From contig OY728153.1 of NCBI GenBank assembly GCA_963277665.1, forward strand, positions 271,906,250 to 271,970,249: a DNA stretch of 64,000 nucleotides, read 5' to 3'. The notes beneath the pieces are model-generated. The model was not told where the DNA came from and did not search any database. It was given only the letters and a program-made list of their open reading frames with translations. This DNA comes from Viscum album. Taxonomy: Eukaryota > Streptophyta > Magnoliopsida > Santalales > Viscaceae. Positions 12,240-24,668 of the stretch are shown here, one piece after another (the first letter of the stretch is position 1; the number at the start of each line of letters is the position of its first letter). The translations under genes were made by a program, and so were the position numbers.

Positions 12240-13120
12240 AATAATTCTATGACTATCATTTTTAATTTGAATTTTTAATTGTTTAAATTTTATTTCAACT
12301 GTGTTAAGTGTCTATGTTAATTTAATATTTTGATCATTTCTTCAAATATAAATGAATGATATAAAAATACTGTAACAATACTTATTTGATGTGATATTAC
12401 TTATTTTAATGTTATACATTGAAAAAAATGTTGTGGTGTGATACTATTATGTGTTGTTAATGGTTTCTATCCTGTGCATACAATTATCTCCTGTGTTGGA
12501 AGATCAATTTGAATTAAAATAAAATTATTTGACATAAACTACCATGACAAGACCAACTAATAAAAATAATAATAACCCATACATGTTTCCGCAATTTATA
12601 AGTCTACTCCTTCATGGGGCTATTTCTTATCACACTTCTTCCCATCTATCAATCACAAATTCACATTTATTTTATGATTTTACAAAAAAAAATTGTTTTT
12701 TTGGGTTGTGAATCTCAATTTCAATGGTAAATACCAATTGGATTGTGTGTAATTACGTTCTATGTAATTTGTTTTTAATTTTTTGTGACTCCTAATAGAA
12801 ATTTTATTCTGTTTTATGGTTATACATCCATATGAAAAAGTACACTTTGTATCAAGTTACGATTCCCCTTAAAAAATCAGGTAATTAAAACATAAATAAC
12901 ACAATGTTTATAGGTATGTGAGTTGAATATCTCAACTTTGGAAAGATATAATATTAACGTAAATGTGTTACTTATTTTATTTTTTCATTGAAAATTAGAA
13001 TCTTTCATTAAAATCGAAAATTAAATTAAATAAAATAATTCATCCATCAATTTAAAATTTTCATGATGGTTTATTCAGCCACTTTTGGACCATTTTACTC
13101 CATTATATACGACCTTATCT
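12240..13120 (+). repeat. 5' LTR (partial) of copia element
   Basis: Pairs with 30125-30976 at a nearly constant offset. It ends just before the primer binding site at 13122. The upstream limit near 12240 is where the similarity and the AT-rich composition stop. The 3' copy may extend about 1.4 kb further upstream, so this copy is probably truncated. Confidence 0.65.
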
Positions 13121-13121
13121 T

Positions 13122-13132
13122 TGGTATCAAAT
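13122..13132 (+). other. Primer binding site, initiator Met tRNA type
   Basis: TGGTATCAAAT closely matches the TGGTATCAGAG start of the common plant primer binding site for the 3' end of initiator tRNA-Met. It lies right after the 5' LTR and about 0.4 kb before the recognisable gag. Confidence 0.7.
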
Positions 13133-13539
13133 CCTGGTCATTTTTATGAACGATTATCTATATTGTTTCATTTAAGGACATCAAAAACCGTGTATGAAGA
13201 ACATTTTTTAATGATTTTTTATTTTATTGTACTGACCTTTTTATAAACTTCACATTCTAAGAAATAAATATTTAGGATGGTGGGAATGCACAAAAGAATT
13301 GGATTTATCCCTCATAAAAAACCTCAAATTGATCGATATGTCTATGGTTACTTGAAACAAATAATGGAGTCATAACTCAAACATTATAGTATAAAACACT
13401 GGTTGATCAGGGTAAGATGATATAAAAAAATATAATACGACCAAAATATTATTAGAGGAAATGAATATAAAATTTATTTTTTGAATTTAAAAGTAGTAAA
13501 AAATTAGATTGTGATATTAACAAAAGTGTGTGTAGTCAT

Positions 13540-14020
13540 GTATCTACATGTAAGCTGACTAATGAGATCCAGAAGATTCTACATGTTACTTAAATTAGAT
13601 TTTATAATTTGATTAGAATCAAACTCGGAATTCTTCAAGTTGAGTAATAAAAGTATATGATGGGTGAAATGAAAGCATCATTAAAATGTTCCACTAATTC
13701 AAAAGCATTGTTAATGGAATGAAATTATTTGGAGAAACTCTATGGAACCCAATACTTGTTAAAAGGTTCCTGAGATCTCATCAAAATAAATGGCATGTAA
13801 TGATGGTTTTGATTGATGAAATTAATAATTTAAAATAATACCCATTGAATTAAATCATCATATCACTTATACAAAATAAAATTGAGTTGAATAGTATAAC
13901 AAAATAGGAGGCTTCATAGAAGAAAAGTATTGCTTTCAAATCACATATAAATGGTACTATTAACTCTTCTAAATATGATGCTTATAAATGTGACAATGCA
14001 TGAATTAAAAATATAATAAA
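13540..14020 (+). pseudogene. Copia gag pseudogene, Sirevirus-like
   Basis: Frame-corrected translation gives NESIIKMF, then IVNGMKLFGETLWNPILVKR, then FLRSHQNKWHV (about 13660-13800), and later KKSIAFKS (about 13920-13945). These align with the conserved gag segment of Sirevirus/Maximus-type copia elements: a glutamate/serine-rich ES-I..MF..F..I.N.L..LG.T segment, V.K.LRSLP..W, and KKSIALK. Gag would form the virus-like particle. Stops and frameshifts prevent any product. Limits are approximate because only the best-kept core is recognisable. Seen: the motif series. Inferred: lineage. Confidence 0.75.
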
Positions 14021-14689
14021 TGGTATATATAATTTGATGAATAAAAAGAAAAATATAAAAACTTACTAATTAGTTTTAAAAAGAAATTAAACGTAATATA
14101 TATGGACTAGATGAAACCATTTATGAATATAGAAAAAATGGATGTATCCAACTAGATTTTCAAAATTTTAAAATGTAAAGGAGAGATAAAAAAGAAATAA
14201 TAGAAATGTTATTACTATGATGGATGGATTTTCATTCAAGAATCTGATTCAATTTGTGAATATAAAAGTTATAATGATTAATTTATCCTTTTTTGAAGCA
14301 ACCAAATAAAATTGATTAATTTAATTATTATAATTTTATCCATTATTTAGATAATGAAGTTGTATCTTTGATGATTTGTTTTTTGAAAACAAAAAACATA
14401 AAAAGTTATTTTCAGGGTTACTTTGTTTTATAAATAATTGAAACAATAAAAAGAGGCTTCTCAAAGATTTAATAAAGTTAATCAGGCGAAGGATATTATT
14501 AAGGAGAAAATAAAAATTCATATTTATTTTCTAAAGGTAATATATATAATAATATTGAGAAAATTATGAAGTAAAATGATAATAATAGAAATGAATTTTT
14601 CAGCATAAAAGAATCATTACATAATTATATTAATTTAACATAAAAATATAAAAAAACTTCTCTAATGAAACAATGTGAAGATAAATCAT

Positions 14690-16965
14690 TTTTTTAACTT
14701 ATAGATCCCGATGTTATAGATGACCACTTCAGTTATGCATTTTTCTAGACATATTTTATCTTTTAGTTTTTTTAAATTTTAATTTAATGGAAATTATGAA
14801 ATTTAAAGAAACTTTCAATTTTATCAATGTTTTGGATATAATAAATCTTTTATTTCAAAATATTTATCTACTAATGTAAAATAAAATTAAAATTTGAAAT
14901 CACTTATTAAACCAATGTATTCAATTTCTAATCTAGTTGGATCCAAAATTGCATGGATTCCAAAATGTTTCTCTTTATAATTTATATTTTTAGGATAACA
15001 ATCCTATAAATCTCGGGATACATGTAACATTGATAGGTGCTACTCCTAGAACATGGCCAGTGAGATATTGAATTTCCTATATTATAATAAATATGATGGA
15101 GTCTCTATAATCTTTAAGTATAATTCTAACGGAATGATTAATGTATTTAGTGAAGTATATTTTACAAATATTATTTTTATTTCAATGTTTTTATATATTT
15201 ATGGACTTAAAAATAATTTAATTAACAACTCAAAACATTGTGATTAAATAATATAAGTTATATTATAGGATAATAAAATTTTAGTGTTTTAAAATTATAA
15301 TGTTTTATTTCACGACAATTTAATGGAAAATATTTTTCTATTTTTTTTACCAATCTAATAAATTTTTTGAAGTGCCTCAATGATATAGATACAAAATTCA
15401 TTTTTTCGTGTAGTTGGATTTCACATTCTCATTTCTAAAGGTTTCAAAAATTATCCAACCATGAACATGTTCTCAATTAAGCCAAATTAAATGTAGGAAA
15501 ATATTTTCTTTCTGATTCTGTATTTAATGGTAATCATGTAATCGAAAATTTTAAATATATAAATAATGTTTCTACCTTTAGACATATTAAATTATTACAT
15601 ATTAATTTTTTCATACAATGAAAACTAAATGTTTTTCTAGACAATATTTTTTACGGTTTCAGAATATTTAAAAGGTTTTATTATACATTTCATAGTTATG
15701 AAAACATATGTAGATTTAAAACAATTTATAAAATATTTTAAAAAATGGATTTTGGTTTAATTATTTATATTTTAGATAATTACAGTGGAAATTTTTTTAA
15801 TTTTAATTTTAAAATATTTTATGAATAATATGGTTATATTCATTATTTTTATAATTTTGGAACACAATAACGCAACAGTGTCTAAGAAAAGAATAATGGA
15901 TCTATTCCAGAAATGACTATAACTACAATTAATGAAATTATTTTACTTATTTATGTTTGTTCTTGATATATTAATAATTCTTGATAAGTCCCGAGTTGTG
16001 GTTTTATTAGACCAATATCAATAAAACCCCTTATAAATTATACTATTCTATAAATCCAATGGTTGATTATTATTATGTTATTGTTTGAAATTTTTTTAAC
16101 TTGTAAAAAAATTACATAAGTTTGATGGAAATTTTTTTATGGAATCAATATTGTTTATTCAACTAAATGTAAATCATATAGAGTTTATAATATTTATACA
16201 ATGACTATTGAATAACTGTGCGTGTAAAATTTTATGAATCATGTGATTCAAATAAATATATACTATAAAATAATGAAGATGATTTTAGGGATTTCAATTT
16301 TGGGGAAGAAACCCATCGTGATAATTTATCTTTTTAGGGAGATAAATATTATTTTCAGTTGAATACATGATCTCTAAGGATTCATAATGATCATCGGGTT
16401 ATCAATGTGATTATTTGTATTGAATATAATATTAACACAACTTTTTAAATATTAAAATTATTTAGAAATTTGTCTTTTGTTTCTAATAGTGTGCCTAATG
16501 ATGTTTTAGATTCTTTGTATGATTATAATACTATTATTTCGTTGTAATATAACAATAATAAGTTTTACTGAAATAATTTTTGGAAATTATTCTATCCACC
16601 TATAGATAACATTTTTATTAGAACAAAATGTATTTTTAAAACCAAATAGTTGAATTTGGATAAATTGTTTTGAATAAAGATAATCTTTTTGATGAATGCT
16701 ATTTTTATGTAAAAGGAATAGATTTTGATCAATATTTTTGTCATGTTTCTCGATTAGAATCTATAGTAATTTAATTATATTTTTAAAATTTTTATGGTTT
16801 TCATTTATTTCAAAAGGATGTAAAAAAGTTAATTTTATATGGTTTTGTTTCTAAACATTCTTTTGTTTACTTACCCCATAGGTTTGAAAATGAAACATTT
16901 TAAAAAAATATTTTTAAATTATGGTATTATTTATAATTTCATAAATAAGAACCTAATTCTAGGTA
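14690..16965 (+). pseudogene. Copia pol pseudogene, 5' part (protease, integrase, start of RT)
   Basis: Polyprotein remnant in the order expected for Ty1/copia. A possible protease active site (the LDSGCSRHMT type, now IDP-x-CYR with a 1-base deletion) lies at about 14704-14735. The gag-pre-integrase motif reads RHIKLLHINF (WHKRLGHINF in the family) at about 15575-15610. The end of the integrase core reads FKIFYE-x-YGYIHYF and then KKRIMDLFQ, against the family's FEEFCEENGIEH and RKNRTLQEM, at about 15790-15920. The RT N-terminus (about 16690-16960) reads GIDFDQYFCHVSRLES, LFQKDVKK, and FENETF followed by NIFKL. It stops at the conserved AWY codons, where the chromovirus is inserted. RT continues at 27560. 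Dozens of stops. Confidence 0.82.
16961..16965. repeat. Decayed target duplication of chromovirus, left (AGGTA)
   Basis: The host frame expects Trp-Tyr (TGGTA+T) at this point in copia RT. The left flank is AGGTA and the right flank is TTATA (27560-27564). Both are one or two substitutions from TGGTA, so the original 5-bp duplication was probably TGGTA. Confidence 0.6.
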
Positions 16966-19815
16966 TGTAACAACCAATCCCTCAGGGCCTATGTCATGCA
17001 ACCCCAAGCCTGCCTCCCAATAGTCATGGGCTGGCGACTAGCACTAAATGCATTATCCTGGATGTGGGAGGCATTTTCCTAAGTCCATGTATGCATGCAC
17101 ACACAAATATCCAAACCCCCAATGATGAATGGTAAATAGTCAGGCCACAAAGATAACTACTAAGAGTAAAGTTACAATATGTAAGTAAAAAATGGGCCAG
17201 AATATAAACACAACAAATGAAAATATGTAAATAAAGGCTAAAAGTTACTCAAATAATCCATCCACAGAAAACCCTACCTAAACAGATGGTAAAGAGTATC
17301 TTCCTGAAATCGTAGGTGTATGCCTCACCTTTCTGATCTCACTAGGCACCACCTGGTCCTGGAACACCGAGATCTATATCAAAACAATGATTGTTTTCAC
17401 AAAACATGACATATTCATATAAAACTCATGTAGGGGTGAGTAACACAATACTCGGTAGGGACCCCAAAAACAATTACATGAGAATAATAAAAATTACACA
17501 TGATGTAATGTAAATCTCACACAGGTATAAGCTAAAGTATAGAAAGCAATATTATCAATTGTAAGGATCAAACTCTTGTAATGTTGAAAGACTCATCCCC
17601 AATGAGTCACTAAGGTCTAACAGGCCACTATGGTCTACTCATATATCCATCCACTGAGTTTCTTTTTTCATCATAGAGGTTTGTTGAGCCACTAACTTTT
17701 GCTAATCTATTGGTCCACTGAGGTCCTCTTGTCATCACTGAGGTATGTCGGGCCATTGTGGTCTGTCGGTACACTCACGTCCACTCGTCTATTGGGACAC
17801 TATGGTCCACTAGTCTAACAGGCCACAATGGTTCACTCATCTCCTAGGACACTGAGTTCATCTCGTCTACCAGGCCACTGATGTCCCCTCGTCTACTTGT
17901 CCACTGAGGTTCATGTTCCATATCCTTCTATTCATATCCACCTATAGTATTTCTATTTATTTCACATTATATTCTTGTACAATCTACACCTCAATCCATC
18001 GTTCATATCTTAGCCTTCCCTGAAACGCATGTGGAGTGCGCCAATAGGATCATTTCATCATAACCATTCCAACACGAAAAACATCTTGTCAATTAGATGC
18101 TCCATTTTGATGTTATGGATTATTTAGTGAAAATGGGGTCCACCGGCCCATGTACCAACCGTGGTGTTCAACTACCCAGCAGAAGCTCGAGCTGCCACAG
18201 TTGTCAAATGTGGTTGTGCTGTCATGGCAGTACTCCAGTTCCACTAATCATTTGTTAGGGGTGACCAACGCGATCGACTGTGGCATGGACCGACTGCCTA
18301 GGTCTAACCCGACCCCAGGTCGACTCAGTCCATTGGGCCCATCCCACCCCTACTAGGCTTGGCCTGTCGATTCTTGCATGTCTCACATAAACGTGGTCTG
18401 TTTAGTACCCCCCCCCCCAACGCTCCAACTTTCCACATCCCTCTCATGTCACGCAGCATATGGCTTGAGTCGTGGGTCAAAATCCACCAATTTGGTTGTA
18501 GACACATCCTTCACTATGTGGACAGCTTGGTTGGTGCTGCTATTTTTACCACCATGGCACGCCACTTCCACCACCAAGCTTGTGGCCACCGTTTTGTGTC
18601 GTCTCCCCCACTCGGTCCCCATATTTCAATTCCATGAGCCACCGGACATGCTCTGGTGGTCTGTTCTTCAATCTGAAAGTGGTTCTAGGATTCTCAGGAT
18701 ACATTCTTCATCGTCCGAGGTTTGAATCCACACTGTGACCCATTTCCAATGGGAAGTAGTTCACGTGTGATATCTCCTCCATCGCCTCGATTTGATCACC
18801 ACTGTTGGTTTTGCACATCCATCATGTTGTGCCCATCTCGTATCGATGATGTTGTATCATTGTGCAAAGAAACAGTTGCGAAATGATTGATTGGTCGTTC
18901 GCCTGTGAAGAACGCGAAGAGCGTACAGGTAAAATTGGAGGGAAAAATCAAAAAAAAATCATGGAATGAACCTCTATCATCGTTCATCATGGGATTAATC
19001 CTATCGTATTAGAATGATCTTAAAAAAAGTTCAAACATAAACTAAATTCCCCCAAAATAATCATGCCCTAAAGAACCTCCCGGAAGAACTATCGAACAAT
19101 ATCTCAACCAATTTTTGGGTTTATCCTCTTCCATTATTTAAATCCAATAATGGGTAAACCATGATTTAATAATAACCCCTACTTTGAAGTTGGATTTTCT
19201 TTGTGAAGATCACACAGCTATCGTTCATCATTCCTTGATCCACAACCTGCCATTGTTGTTGGAAATCCATCAAAAGATGGGTTAATTAAGGGATAATGAT
19301 GCTCTTCATCGCAGGAAATTCAATGATCGTCGCTCAAAAATGCCAAATATCCCAATTCCTAGAAACATGATTATTCAAGTGATCCCATATTTGATTAACC
19401 TATTAAATGAATAAAACACATTTCAACATTTCTGTTACGTTGCAACAAAATTCAAAAATCAAATAATTTAAACTAAATATTTATTTTATATTTTCCTTAA
19501 TAAAATTATTTTATTAAATATTCTTAAAAACTCCAAAAATTATCATTTTCCCCTAACTCGTGATGATTTAGGATAGGTCCTCTCATAGGTATTTCCATCA
19601 TTCCAAGTGCAACGGTTACCATATATTTTTAATTTTTATCACCATTTAGAAGTTTCCAAACCACTCATGTGCGCTATTTTAAATAAACTAAAGCAACGTT
19701 CAAACACTTCTTACATGATCACCGGGAATCAAAATCAAGTGTTTCTGAGTTCCTACTCTCAAAATAATCCCAAATAAATTTAATAAAATTTTTATTGAAT
19801 TTATGGGACATTACA
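16966..19815 (-). repeat. 3' LTR of chromovirus
   Basis: On the + strand it begins TGTAACAACC and ends GACATTACA. It matches 24669-27559 along its length: the Met-PBS-side end, the GGGTGAGTAAC block at about 17434-17452, the 26-bp repeat array at about 17590-17915, the ACCATTT-GCGC region near 19660, and the CCTTGATC-containing segment near 19230. Several overlapping short ORFs at 18150-18730 lie in a locally GC-richer part of this LTR and also have stops in the other copy. They are not genes. Confidence 0.9.
17590..17915. repeat. 26-bp tandem repeat array in chromovirus LTR (copy 1)
   Basis: About a dozen degenerate units of the form CCACTGAGGTCCACTCGTCT plus about six variable bases. The same array is present in the other LTR at 25215-25620, so it belonged to the element before insertion. 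Confidence 0.8.
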
Positions 19816-21300
19816 TTAACACCATATTTAGGGATTTACGTCCTCGTATTCCAAAACAAGGGCTAAACAAACCAACAAGGGTACTGAGCACGGAACAGTT
19901 CTTCCCACTCCAATGTTCTCTCCTATAGATTCCAATTATTCCACCAAACTCACACTAAATAAATCTAAAATCCATGAAGGACCCACTCTAGTTGATCCTC
20001 AATCACTATCATGAAATTTGCAAACATATCCCCATCATTAATATACGTTTCTCCACAGTCGATGATGTGTGATGGATCATGCACGTACCTCCTTAGATGT
20101 GATACGTGGAAGACATTGTGCTCTTGAAACATCAGTGGGGGAAGATATAGGTAATACGAAACCTTTAAAACTCTTTTCTGAATCGAAAAAGCTTTGATGA
20201 TCTTCAGAGATAGATTGTCACCCCGACAAAATCTCTTCAATCCTTGTCGAGGTGAGAATCGAAGTAACACATGGTCTCCATCCTCAAAATCCAAGGGCCT
20301 CCTTCTCCTATTAGAATAATATTCCTACCTAATATATGTGGTCATTATCCACTCCTAGATGACATGAAACTTCTCAGTGGTAGCCCATATCATCTCTTGA
20401 CCCACGAGTGCTGACTCCACTTGGTCGGTCCAGAATAACAGTGACCAACATGGTCACCCATACAACACCTCAAACGGTTCCATACAAATGTTAGAGTGGT
20501 AATTGTTGTTGTATGCGAAATCCAGCAGTGGTAGGTGATCCTCTCAACTATGACCAAATTCAATGATACAAGTAGGAAACATGTTCTCTAAAACCTAGGT
20601 AGTCGTCTGCATGTGACCATCGTTTTGGGGGTCGAATGCTATTCTCAAGAATAGCTGAGTCCCAAATGCCTCCTTCAATCCCTTCCACAATTATGATGTA
20701 AAGCATGTGTCTCGATCCAAGACTATTGTTTATAGAACTCTATGGAGTCGAACTATCTCATGTATGTAGAGGTCTCTCAATATCCCAACTGAACCCTACT
20801 CCCAGATGGGTAAGAAGTGAGCCGACTTGGTGAGTTGGTCAACAACCACCCAGATGGTATCGTTCCCCCTTGATGCGTGGGGTAAACCCATCATTAATTC
20901 CATCACGAAAACATCCCACTTCCACTCTATCACCTCAAGAATTTGAGTCCAGCCTAATGGAAGCTGATTCTCTCCTTTTAATTGCTGACAAGTGAGGCAC
21001 CATAAAAAAAACCTTCTACTGCATTCTTCATCCCTATACACCAATACTGACATTGGAGGTCCTAGTACATCTTTTGCACTCCTAGATATACCACCAATGG
21101 GGAGGTGTGGAACTCCCACAGAACCTCCTCAAGCGATGCAACTAGCACAATAGTGCACCCTCTAAAAAGGATGATGTGCTCCACACCTATCGAATATTCA
21201 TCAAGAGCCTATCCGGAGGGTAACTAAGCATGTTGTGCCTCGCAGTCAACATCCACAAGTTTTTCCTCCCTAACAGGCTATAAGATTTGGGGAGTGATAG
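19816..21300 (-). pseudogene. Chromovirus integrase pseudogene
   Basis: Integrase inserts the DNA copy into the genome. Reading from 21300 downward: the HHCC zinc-finger remnant (CLTCQQLKGENQ, near 20990); the core WKWDVFVMELMMGLP (near 20900, where the family's catalytic Asp in MDFV is now Glu); GNDTIWVVVDQLTKSAHFLP (near 20800-20860); then IVLDRDTCFTS, keeping the second catalytic Asp (near 20720); then DGHMQTTT, where the catalytic Glu of SERT is lost (near 20605). Next come the FAYNNNYHSNI segment and the C-terminal GDHVLLRFSP and NVFHVSHLRRYVHDPSHI at 20060-20290. A clear chromodomain after that was not read. Stops near 20325 and 20560 among others make it non-functional. Confidence 0.88.
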
Positions 21301-22790
21301 GCATCGACTAAAGATGAGTTTCTCTAACACTATACATGAACAATATCTGCATCATGGATAACATATCCAATGACTCACTAAGAAATAGTAAACAAGATCT
21401 TCTATTGAAGAGATCTGCTACCAAGTTCCCCTTCCAAGTTGTATAGAACATATTGAAGTCATAGTTATAGAGGAACTCTAGCCATTGCCGCTGCCTCATT
21501 TTTTTGTCCATCTGGAGGGAAGATATAGGTTAGAGTTTTTTGGTTATAGTATAAGGTAAACCGCTAATGCATGATGTAATTTTTAAATATCATCAATGAA
21601 AAGATCACAGGTTCTATCTCCAGTTCATGGGTTGCATAATTATACTTATGTTCCATGAATTATTGTGAACTATAGGAAATCATTACCTACTCCTTCTTCA
21701 AGACACATCCCAATCTCATCCCTGATTCTTCATAGAATACTACATTCCCAATTCCATACTCTAGTAGTCTCAAATGTGGTCACTCATCAGTCTCTACCTT
21801 TGCTCTTGAAAACTCCAAAGGCAGATCTCTGTCCATAAAAAGGTTTTTACCTTCCATTTTAAAGTTGATAAGGGTGTTTCCAACATGGAATAGTCAGGCA
21901 TGAACCTCAACAGTATCCAGCCACACCCAAAAAACATTGTACATCAGTTATCCTTCTGTCTGGATCCCAAGAAAGAACCACCTCTATCTTTGATAGATCC
22001 ACTATAACTACAGCCTCCTAAATGGAATGCCTCATAAGTTTGACCACCTGATTCACTAACTGAAACTCTGAGAACTTCCCAAAAAGTTGGTTCTCTTAGA
22101 GTTTATGCAGACAAAACCCACAGGTGTGTCGGGTGTTCCTCCTCGAACACTTATTACACTAGGATGTCATTAATGATGACCATGATGAACCAATATTGTT
22201 AGGGCTAGAATATCCTATTCATTAGTCCCATAAAAATTGTTGGGAAATTGGTCACTCCATAAGGAATCACCATGAACTCATTGTACCGATACCGACACAT
22301 GAATAATATCTTTTGTTCATCAGTGTCTCATACATGAAGCTGATAATATCTTGAACTGAGTTCTATCTTCCAGAACCATCTCTCTCACTATAGCTGATCG
22401 AAGGGGTAAACAATCCTTGGACATGGATACTTGTTCTTCTTTGTCACCATATTTAGGCACAAAAAGTCCAACCACAACCTCATGCTCCCATATTCATTAT
22501 TGAAAAACAATACTGGGGATTCCCACGGTGAAAAAGATGTTCTCAAAAATCCATTATTCTACAAATCCTCCAGTTGTACTCTCAACTCACAATGCATTGC
22601 AGGAGCCATCTGATATGAAAGCGTTGATATAGGTGTTTTATCGGGGTACAGATCAATGAAGAAGTCAAACTCACTATGAGCGATTAATCCTAAAACATCC
22701 ATAGAAAATATGTCTTCGTACTCATTCAATACTATAGAAAAGTGATAACTCTTCTCATAGACCACACTGAGGGTGAGGCTATCCAACTAG
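21301..22790 (-). pseudogene. Chromovirus reverse transcriptase-RNase H pseudogene
   Basis: RT starts near 22790. The segment at 22559-22786 reads EYEDIFSMDVLGL, then FFIDLYPDKTPIS, then YQMAPA, matching the conserved F.DVFP..LPGLPP / PGT.PIS..PYRMAP beginning of gypsy RT. The catalytic F(I/V)DD box at about 22160-22183 now reads IIND, so the first Asp is Asn. RNase H follows: HKYNYATHELEIEPVIFSL (about 21590-21660) for the family's H.KNYPTHDLELAAVVFAL, and MRQRQWLEFLYNYDF with GNLVADLFNRRS (about 21400-21500). Many stops and at least two frameshifts. The element could not encode its own polymerase. Confidence 0.9.
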
Positions 22791-22799
22791 TTAGAGTTT

Positions 22800-23230
22800 G
22801 GTTGCACCCTCCACTGAGAAAGGTCGTATTTGGCTAAAAGAGATCCATTTTCTCCAGTGAAGGAAAATTGGGTCCCATATTCTTGGACACACCACACTCA
22901 ACACCTATAACAGTCAATCAATGTATAGTTTATGGAAAATCATTCCTTACCCAAAATGATGATGTAAGGCCTCGATGACTCTATTAAGAGATTCCAGTTG
23001 AAAATTTCACCACCAAGTGTAAGCTCACTCTGTTCGCACTAGTGTGTGATCATCGAATCCCTTCTCGTAAGAGTCTCTATTCATAAGGATTGATCCAACG
23101 AATCCATTGGAATCCCTGAGCTCTGAGAAATCGCCATGTATGAAAACGAGTGACTAGAACTTGTGTTTATAAGAACGACAACTAAGGTAGAGAAGATAAA
23201 TATCATACCTATAATCATATCAACAGTGCA
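22800..23230 (-). pseudogene. Chromovirus aspartic protease pseudogene
   Basis: Frame-corrected reading near 23135-23210 gives FIFSTLVVVLINTSSSHSFSYMA, which aligns with the retropepsin segment F.I....ARVLFDSGASHSFIS of plant chromoviruses. The catalytic Asp-Ser-Gly-Ala triad is replaced by Asn-Thr-Ser-Ser, so the protease is dead. The rest, down to the RT start, has scattered stops. It lies between gag and RT, as in other chromoviruses. Confidence 0.7.
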
Positions 23231-23249
23231 ATGGTAATAGGCCTACATT

Positions 23250-24350
23250 GCTAGAAGCTAGCCTCTCCCCTGTCAAACGGCTCTCAAAACCAGTGGTGGT
23301 CCACCTTGGGGTGGTGGTGGTATCACCTCAAACCATTACCCACTTCTTACTACACTATGGGCCCCCCATCCACATATGCCACCCTTTGAGCCACCCTGAT
23401 CAAACCTATGACTCTGCCTCGATGGTCCCTCGATCGTCTGTTGGTCATCTGTGTGGCAAGTCAGGTAATCATGATCCATGTTCTCCTTTCCATCGAATGA
23501 GTTTCACCCCATGCTCCACTGATGAACCCCTCTTCCCAAGGGGTCTCATGCTGCGGATCCTGCATCCTGGGGTCAACCCCCAATATTCGTGGATCACTTG
23601 GGCCTCTGTGTCTTATTCTTTCTACCAACAACTGAGGACTACACCGCTTGGTGTCTACAGGTAGCTCCTCCTGCTTGTGCATGCTCCATCAAGAATCTCT
23701 CCACGAGTAGGGCAAGGTCCATCACCCCAGCCTAAGTAGTGATGCTAATAAAAACCATACATTCCTGGACATTCCAACATTGTCCCTGCTCAATGGATAT
23801 AGCTCGGAATAATGGGTCTCACACCATGTCCCGAGAGTAGCAATAATGCTCGGTAAATCATGAGTTGTACTTCCCTACTGTCATGCTATTATATTGTATG
23901 TGAAGAAGCTCTTGTATGCTCACTGAGACCAAAATCACTAGAAAGAACACCACTCTCAAGAGGTGCTCAAAATATATCACGTTGAAGGTCTCCCCATCGT
24001 GTCTATGGATCGTCATGCTACACCATCTCTCCGTCAAGACCTGAATAAGGATTGAGGCTATGATTTCCATCTGGCTGATAGGTTTCCCCACAAGGGAGAA
24101 TACTAGTGTAACCACCTCATGCCAATCCATAAAAACCTGGGGGTTAATCACACCCATGATCCTTGGCTCTGGAACTCGTGTAAGGAACTGAGCCTGCGTG
24201 TTTCCTCTGCCGATAGCACAGTTAGAAATTGTTAATCAGTGAGTGGTGACAACATTGGGGCACCTCCTGATGGGGTCATATCTAGTTCCATTCGCTATAT
24301 TAATAAATCATCGCTGAGTGTTCCATACTCATGGTCACACACTTGACTCC
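23250..24350 (-). pseudogene. Chromovirus gag pseudogene
   Basis: The best-kept part is 23858-24157 on the minus strand: GVINPQVFMDWHEVVTLVFS and later IQYNSMTVGKYNS, matching the gag pattern P..F.G..DP...D.W....E..F and the Q..MTV.EY...F block. It continues after a stop with ALLVERFLMEHAQ (near 23690), like the family's ALLVER. The zinc-knuckle zone (about 23340-23460) has lost its cysteines. The plus-strand frame at 23248-23664 is the antisense shadow of this gene. Confidence 0.75.
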
Positions 24351-24656
24351 TCACATATTTTCTGCATGATGACATCTTGATATAGATAAATATTAATGAT
24401 GATCAATAGGTTATATCTGGTAATCTAACTCTGACTCATGAAGAACATGAGGATACACTCAATTTCTATATGATGCACGCAACCAGGTTTTTTATGCATC
24501 GAGTTGAAAATCATAATTCAGGGTCCTGGTGTATGGATATTTCTTCCACCACCCCAAAAATAGACTCCCATTTCCAGAAAGTCGAACATGAAACATTCAA
24601 CAATGATTCCCCAAAAAGACATATAATCATGGTCCTTATGGTTATACCGACCTCCT

Positions 24657-24666
24657 ATGATACCAA
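24657..24666 (-). other. Primer binding site of chromovirus
   Basis: On the minus strand TTGGTATCAT follows the 5' LTR end (24669) after two bases. It matches the initiator tRNA-Met type TGGTATCAGAG with few changes, and it fixes the element's orientation. Confidence 0.82.
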
Positions 24667-24668
24667 TT

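Noticed and set aside
18150..18725. Overlapping ORFs on both strands (up to 115 codons) in a GC-richer stretch
   Set aside because: They fall within the chromovirus 3' LTR. The homologous part of the other LTR does not keep the frames, and the peptides show no motif.
23248..23664. 138-codon plus-strand ORF
   Set aside because: Antisense shadow of the decayed chromovirus gag. The minus strand carries the aligned gag/zinc-knuckle zone and the protease begins next to it.
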